Shown here piece after piece: positions 26,446 through 35,200 of a stretch of 64,000 bases of DNA. The notes beneath the pieces were generated by a model. It was not told the origin of the DNA and did not search any database. It saw nothing but the letters and a program-made list of their open reading frames with translations. This DNA is from Microbacterium hominis (GTDB taxonomy: Bacteria > Actinomycetota > Actinomycetes > Actinomycetales > Microbacteriaceae). Position numbers and translations under genes: made by a program. How positions within the stretch are numbered: position 1 is the stretch's first letter; each line of letters starts with the position of its first letter. Location of the stretch: assembly GCF_013282805.1 (NCBI RefSeq), contig NZ_CP054038.1, positions 372,001 to 436,000 on the forward strand. Direction: 5' to 3'.

Positions 26446-27762
26446 ATGGTGGCGGTCAAAAGAGTTGTTGGGTGCCGGGTGGCGGACCCGGATGTCGAGG
26501 GGCTTGTCGACATCCTCATCGAGGCCGGGAGGATCCGAGAGATCCTTCCTGCTTCGGGAAGTCCGGCGGGGGCGGGGGATCTCGATGCCTGTGGCATGGT
26601 CGCCGTCCCCGGGCTGACGAACGCGCACACTCATACGCCGCTGAGTTTGATGAAGGGTGCAGCGGAGGACGTTTCGGTCGACGACTGGTTCAACAAGCGG
26701 GTGTGGCCGATGGAGATGAATCTCACTCCCGAGCGGGTAAAGATCGGCGCAAGACTCGCGTGCGCAGAAATGCTTCTCGGCGGTGTGACAGGTTTCGCTG
26801 ACCACTACTTCTTCGCGGATCAGATCGCGGCAGCGGCTCAGGAACTCGGGATCCGTGCGAACATCGCCCCGACATTTTTCTCGGAGGCGGGTGGGGCATC
26901 GCGGGAGCGTGCCTTCGACCAGACCCGAGCGATCGTGGAGATGGACTCGCGCCTGGTGACCGCAAGTGTCGGTCCCCACGCGCCCTACACGGTGGGCGAC
27001 GACGACCTTCGGTTGGCGTCGGACCTCGCGCGCTCCCTTGGGGTGCGGATTCACATCCACGCCGCCGAGAACATGCAGCAGACTGAGTCGTCGCTGGAAC
27101 GACTGGGGTGCACGCCCATGACGGTGCTTGAGCGCACGGGCATCTTGGATGCCGGTGTGCTGATCGCCCACGGTGGAGGGATCGTTGCATCCGATCGGGA
27201 GGTTCTCGAGCCTGCGGCGGAGCGGGTGAGTGTGGCATGTTGCCCGAAGGTGTACTTCAAGCACGACATCGACCCGATTACTCCCGTGCGACTGCTCCAC
27301 GAATGGGGCATCAGCGTCGGCGCTGGGACCGACGGCGCCGCGGGTGGCAACACGCTGGACGTCTGGGAGGCGATGCGATGGACGGCGCTCGCGCAGAAGC
27401 GCCAGGAGCACGACCCGCTCTTCCTGCCAGTCTCCGACGCGTTCGCTCTAGGGACCAGGGGAGGTGCAACGGCCGCATCCCACTCGAACGCAGGCGTACT
27501 GCGGGCAGGTGCGGTTGCGGACATCGTCCTCGTGGACGTGTCGGGTCCGCACTGTCAACCCATCCACGACCTCACCGCGACGCTGGTCTACTCCGTGCGC
27601 GCCTCGGACGTGCACTCTGTGATCGTTGACGGCGAACTCGTCGTGCGTGCGCGCCAACTGTGTAACGCGGAACTGGCCGAAATCGTGGAGGAGGCGCGCG
27701 CCACGGCGCCCGAACTGGTGAAGATCCGGCCGGGGGAGGCGGTTCAGCACTATGCCCCCTGA
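26446..27762 (+). CDS. Amidohydrolase, adenosine/MTA/SAH deaminase-like
   Basis: The product is 438 residues of the metal-dependent amidohydrolase superfamily (MtaD/SsnA-like deaminases). Metal and substrate motifs in order: NAHTHTPLS (near 63), SVGPHAPYTV, IHIHAAE (near 205), HGGG, and AGTDGAAGGNTLD with the catalytic Asp. The family removes amino groups from adenosine, S-adenosylhomocysteine, methylthioadenosine or guanine-type substrates. Beside a purine nucleoside phosphorylase and a nucleoside importer, adenosine to inosine is the best guess. AAGGAG at 26439-26444 is close to ATG 26446; GTG 26449 has slightly better spacing. It overlaps the LacI gene by 11 bases. Confidence 0.85.
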   Translation: MVAVKRVVGCRVADPDVEGLVDILIEAGRIREILPASGSPAGAGDLDACGMVAVPGLTNAHTHTPLSLMKGAAEDVSVDDWFNKRVWPMEMNLTPERVKIGARLACAEMLLGGVTGFADHYFFADQIAAAAQELGIRANIAPTFFSEAGGASRERAFDQTRAIVEMDSRLVTASVGPHAPYTVGDDDLRLASDLARSLGVRIHIHAAENMQQTESSLERLGCTPMTVLERTGILDAGVLIAHGGGIVASDREVLEPAAERVSVACCPKVYFKHDIDPITPVRLLHEWGISVGAGTDGAAGGNTLDVWEAMRWTALAQKRQEHDPLFLPVSDAFALGTRGGATAASHSNAGVLRAGAVADIVLVDVSGPHCQPIHDLTATLVYSVRASDVHSVIVDGELVVRARQLCNAELAEIVEEARATAPELVKIRPGEAVQHYAP

Positions 27763-28801
27763 GAGTGCGAAGGGGGATGAACCGCAGATCCGTCCCACGA
27801 GACCCCGCAAGCCAGCATCCATCCGTGATGTCGCGCGGAGGGCAGGAGTGAGCCCCACGACCGTGTCGCACGCTCTCTCGGGCAGGCGACCTGTCGCGGA
27901 AGAGACTGCCGCCCGGATCAGAGCCCTCGTGCCGGAGATGGGCTACGTGCCGTACTTCGCCGCGCGCACGCTTCAGTCCGGGAGATCGTTCGTAATCGGT
28001 CTTGTGGTTCCCGGCATCGCCAACCAGTTCTTCGGAGAGATCGCGACCGGCGTTGAGGCATACGCGCACGACCAGGACTACGGAGTGATCCTGTGCACCT
28101 CGCAATCGGACATCCGACGCGAGAACCGCTACTTCAACATGCTCCGCAGCGGTGCGCTCGACGGGCTCATCTACAACGCGGCCGACGCTGCGGTTGATGA
28201 CATGCTCCCGACGATCGCATCCGGGTTTCCGATCGTCGTTGTAGACGAGGAGATCCCGTCGATCAAGGACCGGCCTCTCGTCGCGGCCGATCACCGGCAA
28301 GGAGGGTTCCTCGCCGGAGTGCACCTTCGCGAACTGGGTCACGAGAACGCCGCCGTGTTCAGTGGGCCGCGGGGGCTGCGATCTAGCGAGGATCGCGTGG
28401 CGGGATTCCGTGAGGTCTTCCCGGACGCGCAAGTCCTGATCGGGGACTATACGGAACAATCCGGCGCAGTCCTTGCATCCCTCCTGTTCCAGGGCGACCG
28501 TCACACGACAGCGCTCTTCGCCGGCAACGACCTCATGGCCGTCGGCGCGATCAATGAGCTCACCGCTCTCGGGTTGAGTGTCCCCGGCGACGTATCCGTC
28601 GTCGGATTTGATGACGTGGAGTTCGCATCACGCCTCACACCCGCACTGACGACCGTGCGCCAGCCCGCCGTCGAATTGGGAAAGCGGTCGGCGCAACTTC
28701 TCCTCGACCACCTGATCCATGGACGAGACCTCGGTCATCAGGAACTCATCCTGCCCGTGCGGTTGGTCGTCAGGGGAAGCACCGCACTCGCCCCGCGCTG
28801 A
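27752..28801 (+). CDS. LacI-family regulator of nucleoside operon
   Basis: The product is 349 residues. A helix-turn-helix at about 22-45 (SIRDVARRAGVSPTTVSHALSGRRPV) is followed by a periplasmic-binding-protein-like effector domain with typical phrases (IGLVVPGIANQFFGEIATGVE, DGLIYN, VVGFDDVEFASRLTPALTTVRQP). It overlaps the deaminase by 11 bases, so both are one unit. Two identical 18-bp palindromes, ahead of this unit and ahead of the transporter operon, are the likely targets; the effector is probably a nucleoside or purine, by context only. Confidence 0.92.
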   Translation: MPPESAKGDEPQIRPTRPRKPASIRDVARRAGVSPTTVSHALSGRRPVAEETAARIRALVPEMGYVPYFAARTLQSGRSFVIGLVVPGIANQFFGEIATGVEAYAHDQDYGVILCTSQSDIRRENRYFNMLRSGALDGLIYNAADAAVDDMLPTIASGFPIVVVDEEIPSIKDRPLVAADHRQGGFLAGVHLRELGHENAAVFSGPRGLRSSEDRVAGFREVFPDAQVLIGDYTEQSGAVLASLLFQGDRHTTALFAGNDLMAVGAINELTALGLSVPGDVSVVGFDDVEFASRLTPALTTVRQPAVELGKRSAQLLLDHLIHGRDLGHQELILPVRLVVRGSTALAPR

Positions 28802-28894
28802 CCCAGCGCCCTGCATCGACGCCGCAGCTTGGGTGGAGCAAGCAAACCAGCCGTGTCGATGCGGATCCGTTACCAAAAGGTGCACAAACGCCTT

Positions 28895-28912
28895 ATGCAA
28901 AACATTTTGTAT
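28895..28912. promoter_or_regulatory. LacI-type operator 2
   Basis: This is an exact copy of the 18-bp palindrome at 26372-26389, 41 bases ahead of ATG 28953, followed by a possible -10 TATACG (28910-28915). Confidence 0.7.
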
Positions 28913-28952
28913 ACGTACCGTCTTCCGAGACGAGCAACAGAGAGGTTCACAA

Positions 28953-29747
28953 ATGAGCACCGCCGCAACCGAGTCAAGGAACGAGACGAAGGCCGGCCAG
29001 CGCGTTCTGCTGGTGGGTGAGTCATGGTTCGTGTACTCCGTGCACCAGAAGGGCTTCGATACCTTCTACACATCCGAGTACACGGAAGGTGGCAGTGAGT
29101 TCGTCGGCACCCTCGCCGCGTCTGGACATCAGGTTGACCGAATCCCTGCCCATCTCATTGAGCGCGACTTCCCGACCTCGCTGGAAGCCCTCCAGGCAGC
29201 CGCCGACGTCGTCGTCATCTCCGACGTCGGTGCGAACAGTTTCCTGCTCTCAAAGACCACCTTCGCCCACTCCCGCGTCGATGCAGATCGCATCGAGATC
29301 CTTCGCCAGTTCGTGCTCGAGGGCGGCGCGGTCGTGATGGTCGGCGGCTACATGACGTTCGCTGGTATCGATGCCAAGGCGCGTTGGGGCAGGTCTGCGC
29401 TCGCCGACGTGTTGCCTGTCACGGTTCTCGACAGGGACGACCGGGTCGAGGTCCCCGGAGGTATCCAGCCCACTGTCGTCGCCTCCCACCCGATCGTCGA
29501 CGGCCTCGATGCGACGTGGCCGACCCTACTGGGCTTGAACGAGGTCATCGCTAAGCCGGAAGCACAGACTCTCGCGACCGCTGGCGACTACCCGCTTGTC
29601 GTGGTTGGCACGGCCGGCCGCGGGCGGGTCGCCGCCTTCACCTCGGATCTCGCCCCTCACTGGGCCACACCAGAGTTTCTCGCGTGGAGCGGTTACAGCC
29701 CGCTTTTCGACCGAATCGTCCGCTGGACTGCTGGCGGTGAGATCTGA
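28953..29747 (+). CDS. GATase1-like protein without cysteine
   Basis: The product is 264 residues. The fold pattern is that of the class I glutamine-amidotransferase-like family PF07090: VLLVGESWFVY at the start, then AADVVVISDVGANSFLL, an LRQFVLEGGAVVMVGGYMTF segment, and VVGTAGRGRVAAFTSDLAPHW at the end. The protein contains no cysteine at all, so the usual nucleophile is absent and it cannot be a normal amidotransferase. It may bind a ligand or act by another mechanism. ATG 28953 has AGAGG upstream. It is first in the transporter operon, and its stop overlaps the phosphorylase start by one base. Confidence 0.75.
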   Translation: MSTAATESRNETKAGQRVLLVGESWFVYSVHQKGFDTFYTSEYTEGGSEFVGTLAASGHQVDRIPAHLIERDFPTSLEALQAAADVVVISDVGANSFLLSKTTFAHSRVDADRIEILRQFVLEGGAVVMVGGYMTFAGIDAKARWGRSALADVLPVTVLDRDDRVEVPGGIQPTVVASHPIVDGLDATWPTLLGLNEVIAKPEAQTLATAGDYPLVVVGTAGRGRVAAFTSDLAPHWATPEFLAWSGYSPLFDRIVRWTAGGEI

Positions 29748-30454
29748 TGTCCACGCCCCACATCCGAGCAGAAAAGGGACAGATCGCGGACCGCGTGATC
29801 ATGCCCGGCGACCCCAAGCGGGCCGAACGGATCGCGACACAGCATCTCTCCGATGCGGTGCTGGTCACCGACGTGCGCGGCATCCTCGGTTTCACCGGCC
29901 ACCACAACGGCCGCCCGGTCACGGTGATGGCCTCCGGAATGGGCATGCCCTCACTCACGATCTACGCGACCGAGCTCGCTCGAGAGTACGGCGTCCGGCA
30001 GATCGTTCGCGTGGGAACCGCAGGAGGCCTCACTGAGCGGGTGCGCCTCGGCGACGTGGTCATCGCGTCCGGAGCCCACACCGACTCGGCGATGACGCGG
30101 GGGAGGGTGCCCGGCGTCTCGCTCAGCCACATCCCCGACTTCGCCCTCGCGGCCAATGCCGTTCAGCATGCGAACGCCCGTGTCCCCGACGGCAACACCG
30201 TACACGTCGGCGCGGTGCTGACTACTGATCACTTCTATCTCGAACGCCCCGAGTTGATGCGCGCTCTCGCCGCACATGGCGCTCTCGCCACGGAGATGGA
30301 AGCAGCTGGCCTGTACGCGGTCGGGATGGCTGAGAGCATCCGCACCCTCGCGATCGTGACGATCAGCGATCACCTGCTCACTGGCGAGGAGATGAGCAGC
30401 GAAGACCGCGAAGCGCGGTTCCAGACCGCGTTGAGCATCGCACTTGCCGTCTGA
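29747..30454 (+). CDS. deoD: Purine nucleoside phosphorylase, DeoD type
   Basis: The product is 235 residues of the hexameric DeoD family. It cleaves purine nucleosides with phosphate to base and ribose 1-phosphate. Motifs: VIMPGDPKRAERIA (phosphate and ribose site), SGMGMPSLTIYATEL, RVGTAGG, DHFYLERPEL, EMEAAGLYAVG (ribose-binding Glu) and TISDHLL with the catalytic Asp. The chain is complete. The start overlaps the preceding stop (TGATG). In this operon it would process nucleosides delivered by the BMP-type importer. Confidence 0.94.
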   Translation: MSTPHIRAEKGQIADRVIMPGDPKRAERIATQHLSDAVLVTDVRGILGFTGHHNGRPVTVMASGMGMPSLTIYATELAREYGVRQIVRVGTAGGLTERVRLGDVVIASGAHTDSAMTRGRVPGVSLSHIPDFALAANAVQHANARVPDGNTVHVGAVLTTDHFYLERPELMRALAAHGALATEMEAAGLYAVGMAESIRTLAIVTISDHLLTGEEMSSEDREARFQTALSIALAV

Positions 30455-30490
30455 CGAATCCGAAACCTCAGCACACAGAAGGAAGCAATC

Positions 30491-31600
30491 ATGAACATGT
30501 TCCTCCGGGCAGCAGCCGCCGTTGCCGCTATCGCCCTGGCGGGTGCCGCCTTGGCAGGCTGCGCTTCATCCAGCACCGACGCCACAGCCAGCGGTGGCAC
30601 GGATACGGGTGCCAAGCGCATCAAGTTCGTCATCAACGGCACGCTCGGCGACAAGTCGTTCTTTGACTCCGCCCAGGCCGGCCTCGACGAGATCGCCGAC
30701 GAGTACGGATACGAGGTGCAGACCATCGAACTCGGCTCGGAGCGCACCAAGTGGGCGCCCGGGTTCGAAGACGCCGCAGCGGCCGGCGACTACGACATCT
30801 TCGTCGCCGGCACCTTCGACGCCGTCGACTTCATCTCCACGCTCGCCCCTCAGTATCCCGACCAGGACTTCTGGCTGTTCGACGCCACCGCGGACTACGA
30901 CGGCGTGAACGGCGGATGCTCGAACGACTGCGAGAACGTCTACTCGATCACCTTCAAGCAGAACGAAGCGGGCTACCTCGCCGGCTACATGGCCGCGGGA
31001 ACTCTCGCCGCTGGCACCCTCCCGGGAGCGGAGGACGCGACAAAGGCCGGAGTGATCGGTGCGGTGGAGATACCGGTCATCGCCGACTTCCTCGTCGGGT
31101 TCGAAGCAGGCTTCGAAGCTGGCGGCGGGTCTTCGTCCGACGTGCTCTCGCAGTACATCGGCGGGTCGCTGCCCTTCGCCGACGCCCCGCGCGCGAAGGA
31201 GATCGCGACCTCCATGTACGGGCAGGGCGCAGGAATCGTCTGGCCCGTCGCCGGTTCGTCGGGCTTCGGAGTGTTCGAGGCGGCGGTCGAGCAGGAGCGG
31301 TATGCGTTCGGCATTGACTCCGACCAGTCGGAGACACTCGAGAAGCCCGAGCAGCAGGAGCGCGTCATCACATCCATCCTCAAGAACGTCGGTGCCGCTC
31401 TTGTCGACGCCGCCCAGCGTGACGCCGACGGCGACCTGCCCTACGGCACGTCGGAATCCCTCGGACTGAAGGAAGGCGCTGTCGGGTACGTCGACAACGC
31501 CCAGTACGAGCAGTTCGTTCCACAGAACGTCCGCGACGAGGTCGTCGAGATCTCGACCCAGATCGCCGACGGATCCATCACGGTGCCGAGTGCGTTCTGA
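30491..31600 (+). CDS. BMP-family nucleoside-binding lipoprotein
   Basis: The product is 369 residues. The signal peptide ends in the lipobox LAGC (Cys23), so it is a lipid-anchored solute-binding protein. The mature part has the BMP/Med pattern: IKFVINGTLGDKSFFDSAQAGL at the start, IFVAGTFDAVDFIS, then FKQNEAGYLAGYMAA, GAVEIPVIADFLVGFEAGF, and GIDSDQSETL. The family binds purine nucleosides (PnrA, BmpA/NupA). GAAGGAAG precedes ATG 30491. The permease and ATPase genes follow without gaps. Confidence 0.92.
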   Translation: MNMFLRAAAAVAAIALAGAALAGCASSSTDATASGGTDTGAKRIKFVINGTLGDKSFFDSAQAGLDEIADEYGYEVQTIELGSERTKWAPGFEDAAAAGDYDIFVAGTFDAVDFISTLAPQYPDQDFWLFDATADYDGVNGGCSNDCENVYSITFKQNEAGYLAGYMAAGTLAAGTLPGAEDATKAGVIGAVEIPVIADFLVGFEAGFEAGGGSSSDVLSQYIGGSLPFADAPRAKEIATSMYGQGAGIVWPVAGSSGFGVFEAAVEQERYAFGIDSDQSETLEKPEQQERVITSILKNVGAALVDAAQRDADGDLPYGTSESLGLKEGAVGYVDNAQYEQFVPQNVRDEVVEISTQIADGSITVPSAF

Positions 31601-33162
31601 TGACTGACAACGACGGGGGTGCCTCGGAAGCGGGGCACCCCCCCATCCTCGAACTCCGTGCTGCGGAGAAGCTTTACCCCAACGGCGTCTACGCCGTCCG
31701 CGGCGTAGACCTGAAGATCTGTCGCGGCGAGATCCACTCCATCGTCGGAGAGAACGGCGCCGGCAAGTCCACCGCGATGAAGCTCGCCTACGGACTTGAG
31801 CACCTCACCGCAGGCAGCATCCTCATCGACGGCGAACAGCGCTCGATCGCCAGTCCCAGCGAGGCGATCAAGCTCGGCATCGGCATGGTCCACCAGAACC
31901 TCATGCTCGTCCCCTCGCTCACCGTCGCAGAGAACATCGCGCTCGGGGCCGAGCCGGGAAGCGCCGTCTACGTTTCGCGCAAGGACATGGACGCTGCAGC
32001 GACCGAACTGGCAGAGCGCACCGGGCTTCCGATCCAGCCCAAGAAGAAGGTCTCCGAGGCTTCGGTCGGGACACGACAGCGGGCTGCGATCCTGAAGGCG
32101 CTCGGTCGCGGCGCCAAAGTGCTGATCCTCGACGAGCCGACCGCGGTGCTCACCCCGCAGGAGACCGACGACCTGTTCGCCGCGGTGCGCAAACTCCGCG
32201 ACGAGGGTCTCACCGTCATCTTCATCTCCCACAAGCTCGACGAGGTGCGGGCGATCTCCGACCGCATCTCGGTGATGCGACAGGGCAAGCTCATCGCGAC
32301 GCACGACGTCGCCGATACAACCGAAGCCGGGCTCGCCGCCGAGATGGTCGGCCGATCCGTGTCGCTCGACGTCGAGCGCGGAACCACCGACATCATCGAC
32401 GGGGTCCTCACCGTCGAAGGGCTCGTGACCCAGTTCTCCGCCGCCGCGCCGCTTGACCTCGCCGTCGCAGGCGGAGAGATCGTCGGGATCGCCGGCATCG
32501 AGGACAACGGCCAGTCCGAGCTCATGGACACACTCGCAGGCCTCATGCGTCCGGTAGCCGGAACCGTCCGCCTGAATGGGGAGGACATCACCCGGCACAC
32601 CACCAAGCAACGGCGCCGCAACGGGGTCTCGATCGTCTCCGAAGACCGACTCCGCAACGGCGCAGCCCTCGACCTCGGCATCGACACCAACCTTGTCGTC
32701 GACCGCTATGATCGCGCACCATTCTCGAGTCGTGGAGTCCTCAAGCCCGGAGTCGTCCGGGAACTCGCCGAGCGGCTCATGGCCCAGTTCCGCGTCAAGG
32801 CTCCGGATCCTCGCGTGCCCGTCTCTGCGCTCTCGGGCGGGAACATGCAGAAGGTGATCATGGCTCGCGAGCTGTCCTCCGAGCCCACTCTGCTCCTCGC
32901 CTCCCAACCCACACGTGGCGTCGACATCGGCGCTCAGCAGTTCGTCTACGAGCAGATCGTCGCCGCCCGCGACACCGGCGCCGCTGTCCTCCTCGTCTCC
33001 GCCGACCTCGGCGAACTGCTGACACTCAGCGACCGCCTCCTCGTCATGCGCGAGGGGCGCCTGGTGGCTCGATTCGACAACCTGACCGGCATCACCGAAG
33101 AGAAGGTCGGTCAGCACATGCTCGGTGTCACCGCCGATGCCACCGAAGGAGGTGCGCAATGA
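31600..33162 (+). CDS. Nucleoside ABC importer, double ATPase
   Basis: The product is 520 residues with two ABC domains in one chain, as in RbsA/NupO-type ATPases. Domain 1 has Walker A GENGAGKST (near 52), signature VSEASVGTRQRAAIL and Walker B KVLILDEPTAVL. Domain 2 has a degenerate Walker A (GIEDNGQSEL), signature LSGGNMQKVIMAREL and ASQPTRGVD in place of the usual DEPTRG, so only the first site probably hydrolyses ATP. It overlaps the lipoprotein stop by one base and the first permease by 4 bases. Confidence 0.93.
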   Translation: MTDNDGGASEAGHPPILELRAAEKLYPNGVYAVRGVDLKICRGEIHSIVGENGAGKSTAMKLAYGLEHLTAGSILIDGEQRSIASPSEAIKLGIGMVHQNLMLVPSLTVAENIALGAEPGSAVYVSRKDMDAAATELAERTGLPIQPKKKVSEASVGTRQRAAILKALGRGAKVLILDEPTAVLTPQETDDLFAAVRKLRDEGLTVIFISHKLDEVRAISDRISVMRQGKLIATHDVADTTEAGLAAEMVGRSVSLDVERGTTDIIDGVLTVEGLVTQFSAAAPLDLAVAGGEIVGIAGIEDNGQSELMDTLAGLMRPVAGTVRLNGEDITRHTTKQRRRNGVSIVSEDRLRNGAALDLGIDTNLVVDRYDRAPFSSRGVLKPGVVRELAERLMAQFRVKAPDPRVPVSALSGGNMQKVIMARELSSEPTLLLASQPTRGVDIGAQQFVYEQIVAARDTGAAVLLVSADLGELLTLSDRLLVMREGRLVARFDNLTGITEEKVGQHMLGVTADATEGGAQ

Positions 33163-34259
33163 CCACCGTGGAGCAGGAAGATCGCGCCGCATTCCAGAAG
33201 CAGCGCGTCGCGTCCGCAATCACCGACATCGCCGGCGTGCTTGTCACGATCGTGATCGCACTCGCGCTGGCGTTCATCATCATCGCCATGCTCGGCAAGA
33301 ACCCGGTCGATGCGTTCGCCGCGCTGATCACCGGGCCCCTCGAGCGCCCGAACCGGATCGGGAACTGGATCGAGCAGACCACCACGCTCACCATCCTCGG
33401 CCTCAGTGTGATGATCCCTTTCCGCACCGGACAGATCTCCATCGGGGCGGAAGGGCAGCTGTACCTCGGCGCCCTCGCCGGCGCAGCTGTCGCGATCATG
33501 GTCCCGATGCCGCTCGTGATCGGACCGATTGTCGCGGTTGTCGTCGCCATGCTCGCCGGCGGCTTCGCCGGCGCCATCCCCGGTGTCATGAAAGCACGCC
33601 TGGGTGCCAACGAGATCGTGGCAACACTGATGCTGAACGTCATCATCGTCCAGATCTTCGAGTTCCTCGTGCAGAACGTGCTGCGCTCCGAAACCGCGAC
33701 CGCCGCCGTCTCCGACCCCATCCGATCCGAATACGCCTGGCCGAAGCTCCAAGAACTCACCGGGATCGCATTCAGCCGCTCCAACATCGGCATCCTGATC
33801 GCCATTCTGCTCGCCGTCGGCGTCTGGTTCCTGATGAGCCGCACCACGCTCGGCTACCGCATGCGCATCGTCGGCGGTAACCCCGAGTTCGCGACCTACG
33901 CGGGCCTCCCGGTCGCCCGCACCATCGAGTGGAGCTTCATCCTCGGCGGCGCACTCGCCGGGCTCGCGGGTGCACACCTCGTCTTCGGGGTCTTCGGCAG
34001 ACTCGAACCCGGCATGGCCACAGGGCTCGCTTTCCTGGGAATCGTCATTGCGCTCCTCGGAAGAAACAACCCCATCGGTGTCGTCCTCGCCGCCGCGTTC
34101 TACGGTTACTTGCGCGTCGGCGGAGACGTCATGGAACAGCAGACCGACGTCGGCTCCGAACTCATCATCATCATCCAGGCCGTGATCGTGCTGCTCGTGA
34201 CCGCGCAGGCCCTGCCGATGCTGGTGCGTCGCATCCGCGCCAAGAGAAAGGCCGCATGA
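33159..34259 (+). CDS. Nucleoside ABC importer permease 1
   Basis: The product is 366 residues, BPD_transp_2 family (NupP/YufP-like). About nine hydrophobic helices are visible, starting with IAGVLVTIVIALALAFIIIAM. Conserved internal phrases are FRTGQISIGAEGQLYLGALAGA and LGANEIVATLMLNVI, typical of the first permease of BMP transporters, then GGNPEFATYAGL and ALAGLAGAHLVFGVFGRL. It has ATGA overlaps at both ends. Confidence 0.92.
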   Translation: MTTVEQEDRAAFQKQRVASAITDIAGVLVTIVIALALAFIIIAMLGKNPVDAFAALITGPLERPNRIGNWIEQTTTLTILGLSVMIPFRTGQISIGAEGQLYLGALAGAAVAIMVPMPLVIGPIVAVVVAMLAGGFAGAIPGVMKARLGANEIVATLMLNVIIVQIFEFLVQNVLRSETATAAVSDPIRSEYAWPKLQELTGIAFSRSNIGILIAILLAVGVWFLMSRTTLGYRMRIVGGNPEFATYAGLPVARTIEWSFILGGALAGLAGAHLVFGVFGRLEPGMATGLAFLGIVIALLGRNNPIGVVLAAAFYGYLRVGGDVMEQQTDVGSELIIIIQAVIVLLVTAQALPMLVRRIRAKRKAA

Positions 34260-35200
34260 TGGAAATCCTCGCCGTCCTGACGTCCGCAACATTTCTTACC
34301 GCTGTACTGCGCGTTGCGACCCCGTATCTCTTCGCGGCCCTCGGCGGTGTGATCGCCGAACGCGCCGGTGTCCCCAACATCGCGCTCGAGGGGCAGATGC
34401 TCTCCGCCGCGTGCGTCGGTGTGCTCGTCGCTGGCGCTACCGGCAACGTGTGGCTGGGCGCCGCATGCGGCGTCGCGACCGGCGCGTTGCTCGGCGTGCT
34501 CCTGACCGCGATCGTGCTCGAATTGAAAGCCGACCCGATTATCGTCGGCATCGGCGTCAATCTGCTCGCATCGGGTGGGACAGCCTTCCTGGTCTTCACC
34601 CTTCTGGGCGACAAGGGCGGCACCACAGGGCTGAACTCGGGCACCCTCCCTCCGATGACGATCCCCGGGCTCGACGCGATCCCCGTTCTGGGGCCGCTTC
34701 TCGGCACGCAGAACATCCTCACCTTCGGGGCGTTCCTTGCGCTGCTGCTGGTGTGGTGGCTGATGTACCGAGCACGCTTCGGCTACCACATGCGCGCCGT
34801 CGGCGAAGCCGACGCCGCCGCCACCATGGTCGGCATCAGCGTCCGCCGCGTGAAGTATTCGAGCATGGCACTCTCCGGTGCTCTCGCCGGATGCGGCGGA
34901 GTGTTCCTGTCGATGGGTGCCGTGTCGTTCTTCCTCCGAGAGATGACCGCCGGTCGCGGCTACATCGCGCTCGCTGCCGTCTTCCTGGGCGGTGTCCGAC
35001 CGGTCGGCGCGTTCATCGCCGCGCTCGTCTTCGGCGCCGCCGAAGCAGCGGCGATCCAGCTTGGCGCGTTCGAGATCCCCACCCAGCTCATCACCGCCAT
35101 CCCCTACGCCATAACGCTGATCGCACTCGCGGTGTTCTCCACCCGTGTGCGGCAGGTCGCGAAGGACTGGCGGTTCAAGCGACGGGTGCGCCTCGTATGA
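34256..35200 (+). CDS. Nucleoside ABC importer permease 2
   Basis: The product is 314 residues, BPD_transp_2 family (NupQ/YufQ-like), the usual partner of permease 1. Signature phrases are LFAALGGVIAERAGVPNIALEGQML and ADPIIVGIGVNLLASGGTAFL, then VGEADAAATMVGISVRRVKY and ALAGCGGVFLSMG. ATG 34256 lies in the ATGA overlap; a second ATG at 34259 is also possible. The long frame open from 33929 is only read-through in the previous gene. Confidence 0.92.
   Translation: MMEILAVLTSATFLTAVLRVATPYLFAALGGVIAERAGVPNIALEGQMLSAACVGVLVAGATGNVWLGAACGVATGALLGVLLTAIVLELKADPIIVGIGVNLLASGGTAFLVFTLLGDKGGTTGLNSGTLPPMTIPGLDAIPVLGPLLGTQNILTFGAFLALLLVWWLMYRARFGYHMRAVGEADAAATMVGISVRRVKYSSMALSGALAGCGGVFLSMGAVSFFLREMTAGRGYIALAAVFLGGVRPVGAFIAALVFGAAEAAAIQLGAFEIPTQLITAIPYAITLIALAVFSTRVRQVAKDWRFKRRVRLV

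Noticed and set aside
28953..29747. Functional glutamine amidotransferase
   Set aside because: The protein has no cysteine, so the class I nucleophile cannot exist.
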